Shown piece after piece: positions 24,869-31,738 of a stretch of 64,000 bases of DNA (position 1 is its first letter; every line of letters starts with the position of its first letter). The stretch is from the NCBI GenBank assembly GCA_021324015.1, contig JAJPJX010000042.1:1-64000 (forward strand). The letters run 5' to 3'. The translations under genes and the position numbers were made by a program. The stretch is from Solibacteraceae bacterium. Lineage in GTDB: Bacteria > Acidobacteriota > Terriglobia > Bryobacterales > Bryobacteraceae. A model generated the notes under the pieces. That model was not told the DNA's origin. It did no database searches and saw nothing but the letters and a program-made list of their open reading frames with translations.

Positions 24869-25792
24869 TTAGTGTCCTTCCGCTTCCAGAAACCGTTCTG
24901 CTTCCATGGCTGCCATGCAGCCCGCCCCGGCGGCCGTGATAGCCTGCCGGTAGACACGGTCCTGCACGTCGCCGGCATGAAAGACACCCGGGATATTGGT
25001 CCGCGCTCCGCCCTTGGAAATGATGTAGCCATCCGCGTCGGTCTCGATCTGCCCGCGGAACACGGCGGTGTTGGGAATGTGTCCGATCGCCACGAAGAAG
25101 CCGTCCACTTCCTGCTCCCAAACCGCGCCAGTCGCCAGGTTGCGCAGCCGCACACCGGTGACAAGCTGCCTTCCGATGTCCTGCACTTCCTCCACCACCG
25201 TGCTGGTCAGGAACTTGATCTTAGGGTTGCTGCGGGCGCGCTCCAGCATGATCTTGGAGGCGCGGAACTGGTCGCGCCGGTGCACCAGGGTGACCTCCGA
25301 GCCGAAGCGTGAGAGAAAGTTCGCCTCCTCCATGGCCGAATCACCGCCGCCGATGACCATGATCTTCTTCCCGCGGTAGAAAAACCCGTCGCACGTGGCG
25401 CAGGAACTGACGCCGTGGCCGATGAGCTTCTGCTCGGAATCCAGACCCAGCCAGCGTGCCGAGGCGCCGGAGGCGATGATCAGTGTGCGGGTTTCGATCC
25501 ACTCGCCTTCCACGTTCACGCGGAACGGGCGCTTCGAGAGATCGGCTTCAATGACCGCGCCGTGCATGTACTCGGCGCCGAAATTCTCAGCCTGTTTCTT
25601 GATGGCGGCCACCAGGTCCGGCCCGTTGACGCCCTCCGGAAAGCCCGGGAAATTCTCCACCAGGGTGGTCAGGGATAACTGCCCGCCGGCCTCGTGCCCG
25701 CTGACCACCAGGGGGCTGAGATTCGCGCGGGCGGTGTAGATCGCAGCCGTATTTCCCGCACACCCGGAGCCTACAATCACGACATTGCGCAT
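24869..25792 (-). CDS. trxB: thioredoxin-disulfide reductase
   Basis: A 307-residue FAD/NADPH enzyme that reduces thioredoxin. The redox pair CATC is at 131-134, the NADPH motif GGGDSAMEEANFLSRF follows, HRRD and the C-terminal GDVQDRVYRQAITAAGAGCMAA close the FAD site. The N-terminal FAD motif is GSGCAGNTAAIY where GSGPAGLTAA is normal, so C11 replaces a conserved proline. It is downstream of the iron operon on the same strand, 100 bases after the ATPase-DtxR gene and separated from it by a hairpin. Thioredoxin-like proteins accompany the related P19 iron systems, so the neighbourhood may be functional. Confidence 0.9.
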   Translation of the reverse strand: MRNVVIVGSGCAGNTAAIYTARANLSPLVVSGHEAGGQLSLTTLVENFPGFPEGVNGPDLVAAIKKQAENFGAEYMHGAVIEADLSKRPFRVNVEGEWIETRTLIIASGASARWLGLDSEQKLIGHGVSSCATCDGFFYRGKKIMVIGGGDSAMEEANFLSRFGSEVTLVHRRDQFRASKIMLERARSNPKIKFLTSTVVEEVQDIGRQLVTGVRLRNLATGAVWEQEVDGFFVAIGHIPNTAVFRGQIETDADGYIISKGGARTNIPGVFHAGDVQDRVYRQAITAAGAGCMAAMEAERFLEAEGH

Positions 25793-25856
25793 CGCGAAAC
25801 CTTAACCAATGGAAAGAGACAGAGTTTCAATGTAACACAGCATTTCGTGAGCCGAG

Positions 25857-25872
25857 CCGCCGGGAGCGGCGG
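25857..25872 (-). terminator. short GC hairpin after the iron operon
   Basis: CCGCCG-GGAG-CGGCGG forms a 6-bp stem with a tetraloop, 20 bases past the stop codon of the ATPase-DtxR gene on the minus strand and 65 bases before trxB. There is no following T-run. It may end the iron operon or allow partial read-through into trxB. Confidence 0.4.
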
Positions 25873-25892
25873 GAGTTAAGCCAGTGCCCGGC

Positions 25893-27029
25893 TCATCTCC
25901 GTTCCAGATGCGCCAGGCATCCTGGAAGATCCAACCCTGCCGATGCCCGTCCCTCGCGGCAGCAAACGCCCGCGGGAATGGGGCTCCCGTGCGGGCACTC
26001 CGTGGGGTGCCCCAAAAAGGTGCAGATGCGATCCGTGACTTCCGGGCTCAGAATATGCTCAAACGTGCAGGCGTTGGACTCCACCGAGGTTTCGTCCCGG
26101 ATCGCCAGCACGTCCATGAACAGGCGCTCGGCCAGGCGGTGCCGCCGGATCACGCTGCGCGCCCGTTCTTCCCCCGGCGGGGTAAAGCCGACGCGCTGGC
26201 CGTCGAGAACCACCAGGCCAATCCGCGCCATCTGTGCGAGCAGCTTCCGGTGCTGCGCCTCGGTAAAGTGCGCGGACTCGATGTGCTGCGCGGCCTCGCG
26301 CGCGATCCACAATTGCTCCAGCACCTCGTCGAAATCCTGGTTCTGCTCGAAGCTGAAGACCGTGGTCTCCACGATTCGCCCATGCTCAAGATCCACCCGC
26401 ACGTCGGCGCAGCGGCCCACCTGGTCGTCGTGGGTGACCATCAGGATGGTGCGGCCTTGCGCGTGGAGGTCGGTGAGCAGGTTGAGCACGATCTGCTCGT
26501 TGGGCGCATCCAGGTTGCCGGTGGGCTCGTCCGCCAGGATGATCTTGGGATCGTTGACCAGGGCGCGGGCAATCGAGACGCGCTGCTGCTCGCCTCCGGA
26601 GAGCTGGGAAGGCAGGTGTCCGGCGCGTTCGGCGAGCCCCACGCGCTCCAGGGCGCCGCGCGCCTCGGCTTCGTCGGTCATGCTGTGGAAGTACTGCGCC
26701 AGCATGACGTTCTCCAGTGCCGTGAGATGCGGCACCAGGTGAAACTGCTGGAAGACGAACCCCACGGTCTCCGTCCGGAAGCGGGCCAGTTCCGCGCGGC
26801 TGAGCGCCGAGGTCTCGACCTGGTTGATGCGCACCGCGCCGCTCGAAGGCTGATCCAGGCAGCCGAGAAGATTCAGCAGGGTGGTCTTGCCGGAGCCCGA
26901 GGGGCCCATGATGGCAATCCACTCGCCGGCCTCCACGCGCAGCGAGACTTCGTCCAGGGCCTTTACCGGCCGCCCGCCCGAGCCGTCGTACAGCTTGCTC
27001 ACCTTTTCCAGTTCGACGAAGGACGGCAT
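25893..27029 (-). CDS. ABC transporter ATPase fused to a DtxR-type metalloregulator domain
   Basis: A 378-residue two-part protein. Residues 1-225 are a LolD/MacB-type ATPase: Walker A GPSGSGKT (42-49), signature LSGGEQQR (143-150), Walker B ILADEPTGNLD (164-174), H-loop H200. Residues 232-285 look like a winged helix (DEVLEQL to RIGLVVLDGQRVGFTPPGEE). The rest matches the metal-binding and dimerisation domain of DtxR/IdeR: RRHRLAERL gives H297 and E301, NACTFEH gives C321, E324 and H325, and ECPHGSPIP (344-352) is the family hallmark; E317 stands where DtxR has H98. The frame is continuous. It ends the operon FTR1-permease-permease-ATPase, 7 bases after the second permease. The fusion suggests that iron directly gates transport or that the ATPase binds DNA. 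Confidence 0.85.
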   Translation of the reverse strand: MPSFVELEKVSKLYDGSGGRPVKALDEVSLRVEAGEWIAIMGPSGSGKTTLLNLLGCLDQPSSGAVRINQVETSALSRAELARFRTETVGFVFQQFHLVPHLTALENVMLAQYFHSMTDEAEARGALERVGLAERAGHLPSQLSGGEQQRVSIARALVNDPKIILADEPTGNLDAPNEQIVLNLLTDLHAQGRTILMVTHDDQVGRCADVRVDLEHGRIVETTVFSFEQNQDFDEVLEQLWIAREAAQHIESAHFTEAQHRKLLAQMARIGLVVLDGQRVGFTPPGEERARSVIRRHRLAERLFMDVLAIRDETSVESNACTFEHILSPEVTDRICTFLGHPTECPHGSPIPAGVCCREGRASAGLDLPGCLAHLERR

Positions 27030-27036
27030 CGTGCGT

Positions 27037-28113
27037 TCATTCTCCTCGCAGGATAATGGCCGGCCGGATGCGCCAGATGCGCGACGCCGCCAGAAGCGTA
27101 GCCGCGGCGGCCACCGCCAGGGTCACGGCCAGCACCGGCAGGAACACCGCAAAGTTTACCCCTACGGCCGCGCCGGAAAAAATCTCCCGGCCGATCCACC
27201 ACGCCACCAGCAATCCGGCTGCGTACCCGGCGATGGCGGAGCCGCAGGCCAGCAGCAGCGATTCGCACAGGAACAGCGCGCCGATCTGCCGTTCGCCGGC
27301 GCCGATGGCCTTCAGGATACCGATCTCCCGGCTGCGCTCCAGCACCAGGGCGCCGAAGTTGCTGGTGACGCAGAGCGTGGTGACGGCCAGGACCAGAGCC
27401 GTGAGCCAGAACAGCACTCCGCGGACTTGCAGCACCACGCTGGCTTCTGTCTCGGCCACGGCGTGCAGTTCGCGGACATCCGCCCCAGGGAGCGCGCGAG
27501 CGAGAGCTTCGCGCACCTGATCGAGACGCCGCCCGTCAGCGCGCACCTGAATCAGGCTCGCGCGCTCCTGAAACCCGCCCAGGCTCGCCGCGGCGGCAAA
27601 CGGCAGCAGCAGTTGGGCGTCCTCTGCTCCGCCCGTCTCCACGATGCCCCGCACCACACAGGGCGCTCCCTCCAGGGCGGCGCGGCTGCCCAGCGACAAC
27701 CGGAAGTGGGCTGCCGCGGCGGTCCCCGCGAGGCATTCCGCGGCTCCCGCCTGGCGCGCGCCCTGGACCCGCCAGTAGCCCGTGAGCCGCGCGGCGCGCG
27801 AAAAGTCCACGCCGGCCACTACCACCGGCTCGGCGTTCAGCCGGCCCACGGTGTATAGGAACGGCGCGGCAGCCGCGCCCAGGCGCTCCGCCGCGGCCAC
27901 ACCCGCCAGCGAAACCGTCTGCGCGCTGCCCTCCGGGGCGATCAGCAGATTGGCGCCGAGCCCGCGAAACTCGGCGCGCATTTTTCGTTCGATGTCCGAG
28001 TACACGCTGAACAGCGCCGTCGCCAGCGTGGCGGCCACCGCCAGGGCGGAGAAGGCCAGCAGCAGCCGGCCCCGGCGCAGCCGCACCGCTCCCCAGATGA
28101 ACCGCCAGAACAT
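27037..28113 (-). CDS. FtsX/MacB-type ABC permease, second of two
   Basis: The 358-residue inner-membrane protein has one N-terminal helix, a periplasmic domain of about 200 residues and three C-terminal helices. The FtsX-like signature LVLERSREIGILKAIGA and the end segment PAIILRGE are clear. With the ATPase and the companion permease it forms a type VII ABC transporter, which usually does mechanical work across the periplasm and does not import directly. The ATG at 28113 overlaps the stop of the upstream permease (TGATG) and has GGGAGGGGG before it; a much longer open frame upstream lies antisense-like in the other permease and is rejected. Confidence 0.85.
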   Translation of the reverse strand: MFWRFIWGAVRLRRGRLLLAFSALAVAATLATALFSVYSDIERKMRAEFRGLGANLLIAPEGSAQTVSLAGVAAAERLGAAAAPFLYTVGRLNAEPVVVAGVDFSRAARLTGYWRVQGARQAGAAECLAGTAAAAHFRLSLGSRAALEGAPCVVRGIVETGGAEDAQLLLPFAAAASLGGFQERASLIQVRADGRRLDQVREALARALPGADVRELHAVAETEASVVLQVRGVLFWLTALVLAVTTLCVTSNFGALVLERSREIGILKAIGAGERQIGALFLCESLLLACGSAIAGYAAGLLVAWWIGREIFSGAAVGVNFAVFLPVLAVTLAVAAAATLLAASRIWRIRPAIILRGE

Positions 28114-29384
28114 CAGGCCCCCTCCCGCAGCGTGACCGCCGGATCCAGGGCCAGGGAGCGGCGCAAGGGCTGTGCCGCGCCGGTCAGCGCTACCGTGATC
28201 GCCACCAGCACGGCGAGCGGCGCCAGCAGGGACGGCATTCCCGCGGAAACGTGGAAAACCGCGCGGCCCACCCAACGGGCCAGCGCCCCTCCGGCCAGCG
28301 CGCCTAGCAATCCGCCGGCGGCCCCCTCGACGCTCACCTCCGCCGCGAACAACGCCGCCACCAGCCAGTCCGGTGCGCCCACAGCCTGCATGATGCCTAT
28401 CTCCGTGCGCCGCTCCAGCACGGTCGCGGCCATCACGCTCCACACCGTTAACCCGGCTGAAGCCAGCGCCGCCAGGGCGATCAGCCACATCAGCCCGCGG
28501 ACCTTTTCCAGCACCCGGCCTTCGCTATCGGCCACGCGCCACACGGGTTTGGCCACGGCCATGGGCAGCGCCTCCTCGATCTGGTGCGCGATGGAGCTCA
28601 CATACGGGGTGCAATACCAGCGGTCGTACTCGGCGGGCGTCATCCGCGCCGGATCCTTGCGGGCGAATTCGTCCTCCGGCTTGGTGAGCGCGCCCACCTG
28701 CACGGCATCCACCTGCCCGAGGCGCCCGGTGAGCCGCTGCAGCACCTCCAGGCGCACGTAGAGCCGATCTTCCTCTTCGCCGCCGGTGGAAACGATCCCC
28801 GCCACCGTGAAGGGCTCGCCGAACAGCGTCACCACCGAGCCGGGCGAGAGAGCCAGGCGCCGCGCCAGGGCCGCGCCGGCCAGGCACTCGCGCGCCTGGT
28901 CGTTGCGTTCGCGGTCCTCCACCCAGTGGCCGCGGATGTGCCAGGCGGGATTCAGCGCCCGCAGCCCGGTCTCCTGCGCGGAGCCGTCCGGGGCGCGATA
29001 CCGGCGCGCGAACCAGACTCCGTCCACCGGTACGCGCCGGCCTTCGATCGTGGCTGCGGCGTGCAGGGCGGGCGCAAATCCGGTGATGTTCAGTTGCCAG
29101 AAGGTCGCCTTGATTTTTGGCACCTGTGCCTCGGGAATGTAATTCTCCCGGGTCACCGGGCGGTAGTCGATGCCCCCGATCTGTACCGGCAAAGAAGTGC
29201 TTCGCGGCGTGACCACCAGGTTAGCGCCCAGGCTGCGAAGTTCACGGTTGACACGGTCGCCCACCTCCAGCATGGCGCCGAGCATGGCGGTGGCCACGGC
29301 GGTCCCCAGGGCCACGGCCGCCACCGTCATGGCCTTGCGCCGCGGCGAGCGCCGGATGGACTGGCTCACGAAACGCAGGAACAT
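28113..29384 (-). CDS. FtsX/MacB-type ABC permease, first of two
   Basis: A 423-residue permease with an N-terminal helix (about 18-38), a large periplasmic domain (to about 290) and three C-terminal helices. The FtsX signature is TVLERRTEIGIMQAVGA and the C-terminus is PAVTLREG. The periplasmic part contains DEFARKDPARMTPAEYDRW and is longer than in the partner, so the pair should form a heterodimer. Its ATG follows the FTR1 stop with no gap (TAAATG). The gene pair corresponds in position to Cj1661/Cj1662 of the Campylobacter P19 iron locus. Confidence 0.85.
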   Translation of the reverse strand: MFLRFVSQSIRRSPRRKAMTVAAVALGTAVATAMLGAMLEVGDRVNRELRSLGANLVVTPRSTSLPVQIGGIDYRPVTRENYIPEAQVPKIKATFWQLNITGFAPALHAAATIEGRRVPVDGVWFARRYRAPDGSAQETGLRALNPAWHIRGHWVEDRERNDQARECLAGAALARRLALSPGSVVTLFGEPFTVAGIVSTGGEEEDRLYVRLEVLQRLTGRLGQVDAVQVGALTKPEDEFARKDPARMTPAEYDRWYCTPYVSSIAHQIEEALPMAVAKPVWRVADSEGRVLEKVRGLMWLIALAALASAGLTVWSVMAATVLERRTEIGIMQAVGAPDWLVAALFAAEVSVEGAAGGLLGALAGGALARWVGRAVFHVSAGMPSLLAPLAVLVAITVALTGAAQPLRRSLALDPAVTLREGA

Positions 29385-30647
29385 TTACGGGCCCGGCGCG
29401 CGGAAGTAGCGGGTCCCGGCCAGCAGCTTGTCCGCCGGCACCACCAGTTGATCACCCTCCACCCGGGATTCCAGGGGAATCGGATTACATCCGCCCGCTT
29501 GCCCCACCGAGGGAATGAAAATAGCCGAGGCGCAGTTCTTGCAGATGACGTTGGGGCCCTTCTGATAGTAGCCCTGGTTGCCGCAGATCTGGCAGGCGTC
29601 AAAGGCGGCCACCAGCGTCTGGTCCGGTTTGCGCAGCACGATGATGCGCACCGTCGCGCCATCCGCCTCCACGGCGAAGCGGTGCAGGTTGCCGTCGTTC
29701 ACCTGGGCCACGGGAATACGCACGGCCCCGGAAACCACCGAAACCGGCACGGCGGCGGAAAGCGCGGTGGCCGACTGCGCGTAAATAAACTCCGCCGTGA
29801 TCGCCAGAATGAAAAGCGCGGTGGCCGAGCAGGAGGCCATCATCCACAACCTCTCGCGCCGCGCCGTCCAGCGGGCTTTGCGCAGAGCGGGGCCTTCCAG
29901 GCCCGCGATGGACAGAACCCGGCGGCGCCGCCACTCCATCAGCAGCATGGCGCCGGCCAGGGACAAAATCGCCACGAAAAAGAACACGTCGTTGCGCACG
30001 ATAGGCCCGATGAGCGCCATCTCTTCCCGGCTGCTGGGCAGCACCTGGCTTTCCGAGAGCTCGTGTAGCCCGGTAAGCAGCAGTTGCGCCACCACCACCA
30101 TGAGGATCACCGTGGTGATGCGGAAAAACTGGCCCAGATCGACCCGGATGGTGCCCCGCACGAAGCTCACGCCGAACAGGACCGCCAGCCCCAGTCCCGC
30201 CGCCGCCCCGAACAGTTCCATCAGGCCGGAGGTGTCGAAACGCACCGCGGCGAGCATGAGGACCGTTTCCACGCCTTCGCGGAAAATCATCAGGAAGACG
30301 AATAGAAATACTCCCCAGGCGGCCGCGGAGGAACCGGCTTCTTTTTGCAACTTGCTTTCAATTTCGGCTTTCACCCCGCGCGCGTGGCGGTTCATCCACA
30401 GCACCATGGAAAGCACGAAAGCGGCGCTGGCCACCAGCACCCATCCCTCGTAGGCGTCCTCCCCTACCTGCAACTTGGCAAACAGCCAAGCCACTGCAAA
30501 GCTCGCAATTACAGCCGCCAGGAAGGCCCTGTGTACCGAGCCCAGAAGGTCCCGCCGGCCGGTTTTTCGGAGGTAGGCGATGGTAATGGCGACCACCAGG
30601 GCAGCCTCCACCCCCTCGCGCAGGGTGATGACGAGTGTCTGCAACAT
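29385..30647 (-). CDS. FTR1-family iron permease fused to a DUF2318 cysteine domain
   Basis: A 420-residue membrane protein, first in the iron operon. Residues 1-240 are an FTR1/EfeU-type permease with about seven helices and both iron-binding REGxE motifs (REGVE at 10-14 and 123-127). After a linker and one more helix (about 268-290) comes a DUF2318-type domain with C352-x2-C355, C369-x2-C372 and C387 within QICGNQGYYQKG and NPIPLESR. In Campylobacter these are two separate proteins (Cj1658 and Cj1660). The cysteine domain could bind or reduce iron before it enters the permease. A palindrome covers its start codon. Confidence 0.9.
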   Translation of the reverse strand: MLQTLVITLREGVEAALVVAITIAYLRKTGRRDLLGSVHRAFLAAVIASFAVAWLFAKLQVGEDAYEGWVLVASAAFVLSMVLWMNRHARGVKAEIESKLQKEAGSSAAAWGVFLFVFLMIFREGVETVLMLAAVRFDTSGLMELFGAAAGLGLAVLFGVSFVRGTIRVDLGQFFRITTVILMVVVAQLLLTGLHELSESQVLPSSREEMALIGPIVRNDVFFFVAILSLAGAMLLMEWRRRRVLSIAGLEGPALRKARWTARRERLWMMASCSATALFILAITAEFIYAQSATALSAAVPVSVVSGAVRIPVAQVNDGNLHRFAVEADGATVRIIVLRKPDQTLVAAFDACQICGNQGYYQKGPNVICKNCASAIFIPSVGQAGGCNPIPLESRVEGDQLVVPADKLLAGTRYFRAPGP

Positions 30648-30654
30648 GGTTGCA
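30640..30654. promoter_or_regulatory. perfect inverted repeat over the FTR1 start codon, candidate operator
   Basis: TGCAAC-ATG-GTTGCA is a perfect 6-bp inverted repeat with a 3-base centre, and that centre is the start codon of the FTR1 gene read on either strand (CAT/ATG). It lies just downstream of a TTGACA promoter element. The position fits a repressor site or an RNA structure that hides the start codon. It does not match the classical DtxR box. Confidence 0.45.
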
Positions 30655-30660
30655 ACTAGC

Positions 30661-30690
30661 TTTTTATTGTACTCGATGTCCTTTTGTCAA
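30661..30690 (-). promoter_or_regulatory. candidate promoter of the iron operon
   Basis: A perfect -35 hexamer TTGACA (30690-30685) abuts a dispersed repeat. The -10 is unclear: TAAAAA at 18-base spacing or TACAAT at 13 bases. The predicted transcript would start only a few bases before the FTR1 ATG, placing the palindrome at the transcription start. Confidence 0.45.
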
Positions 30691-30721
30691 TGGAACCGAG
30701 CCGCGACCGTCAGGGAGCGGT
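30690..30721 (+). repeat. dispersed intergenic repeat, copy 1
   Basis: A 32-bp element with core GGAACCGAGCCGCGACC and an end GTCAGGGAGCGGT. It recurs at 49909 (one difference) and, more diverged, at 45776. CCGC...GCGG within it could form a small hairpin. It borders the TTGACA of the iron operon and supplies the stop codon of the HEAT-repeat gene on the minus strand. Confidence 0.75.
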
Positions 30722-31684
30722 TGTTCCGAGCCTTCCCCGGGCTTCTTTACCGCCCAGCCGCCGCTGGACACGCAGCAGCGTATGCAAGGCGCTGTCGGCC
30801 GCCCGCTCCTCGGCGGGCAGATGCATGCGTTGCCGCACCTGGTCGTCCACCAGCTTGCGCGCTGCGCCTTCCAACAGCATCAGGCAGGTCTCGATATCAT
30901 CCTGCAGGAACCAGCCCGCGGCGTAAAGCACTTCCAGCAACCGGCGCGCGAGCAGGAAGCGTTCGCCGGGAGCGGCGAAGGGCGCCACCAGCCTCACGGC
31001 GCCCACCACCAGTTCGGGGTCGGCCGAGTCCGCCAGCGGCCGCAGCGCCGGCGCGTCTTCGGCGGCGATCCCCATCTCGGCCAGCAGCGTCAGCACGCTG
31101 CGGCGGCGCCGCAAGCTGGAGGTGCTCTCTGCCACGGCGTTGGGCAGCGGCGTCACCGCGGAAAGCACCAGCGCTGGCCGCGCCGCCGGGCCCAGCCGGC
31201 GCAGCGCCTGCTCCGCCGCGGACCGGTAATAATCGTCCTCCAGCGCGCGGTCGAAAACCGGGATGGCCTCGGTCCGGCGGAACTCCCCGAGCGCCTCGAT
31301 CAACCCCACGCGGAAACGCTCGTGGGCCAGGTCCAGCAACAGCCGGAACACCGATTCGGTCCGCCAGGCGGCCAGTTCGCGCGCCGCGGCGCTCTCCACG
31401 GCCTCTTCGCCGAAGCGCGCCACTGGGTCGGCGATCTGCCGCGGCGTCAAAAGATACTCCACCAGCACATGCCAAGCACCCAGGCCTGCCAGCGCTTCCA
31501 CGGCCCAGCGCCGCGGCTCGTAGACGCTGCTGGGCCGCCCCTGTAGCAGGAATTCCCGCAACGGCTCGATGGCCGGCTCCCCGCAGCCAATCAGCCGCGC
31601 CACGGTTTGCTCGCCGTGGCACAGGGAATGCAAGTCGCCGATCAGGCGTGTGATACTCCCCTCAACCGGAAGCCCTGGCTTCAT
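30710..31684 (-). CDS. HEAT-repeat-like helical protein
   Basis: The 324-residue protein is almost entirely helical with repeated pairs such as EPLREFLLQG, AVEALAGLGAWHVLVEYLL, LIEALGEFRRTEAIPVFDRALEDDYYRSAAEQALRRLG. These are HEAT/PBS-lyase-type repeats used as a protein-binding scaffold. There is no signal peptide or catalytic motif. Its last codons (about RLGTTAP) and stop lie in a dispersed repeat, so the natural C-terminus may have been altered by that element. The ATG at 31684 is followed 54 bases upstream by the RND gene end, so it may be read with that operon. Confidence 0.6.
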   Translation of the reverse strand: MKPGLPVEGSITRLIGDLHSLCHGEQTVARLIGCGEPAIEPLREFLLQGRPSSVYEPRRWAVEALAGLGAWHVLVEYLLTPRQIADPVARFGEEAVESAAARELAAWRTESVFRLLLDLAHERFRVGLIEALGEFRRTEAIPVFDRALEDDYYRSAAEQALRRLGPAARPALVLSAVTPLPNAVAESTSSLRRRRSVLTLLAEMGIAAEDAPALRPLADSADPELVVGAVRLVAPFAAPGERFLLARRLLEVLYAAGWFLQDDIETCLMLLEGAARKLVDDQVRQRMHLPAEERAADSALHTLLRVQRRLGGKEARGRLGTTAP

Positions 31685-31738
31685 CGTTCCGCTTCCACCC
31701 TACGCTTTCGCGCTGCCCGGCGCAACATCGGCGAATGT

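Noticed and set aside
25893-27029. ATPase-DtxR fusion as a frameshift artefact joining two genes
   Set aside because: The frame is continuous with no internal stop, the linker (residues 225-232) is natural, and no start codon with a ribosome-binding site stands before the regulator part.
28114-28488. N-terminal extension of the second FtsX permease
   Set aside because: It is a glycine-rich shadow of the first permease gene. The start at 28113 has a good ribosome-binding site and begins the first membrane helix.
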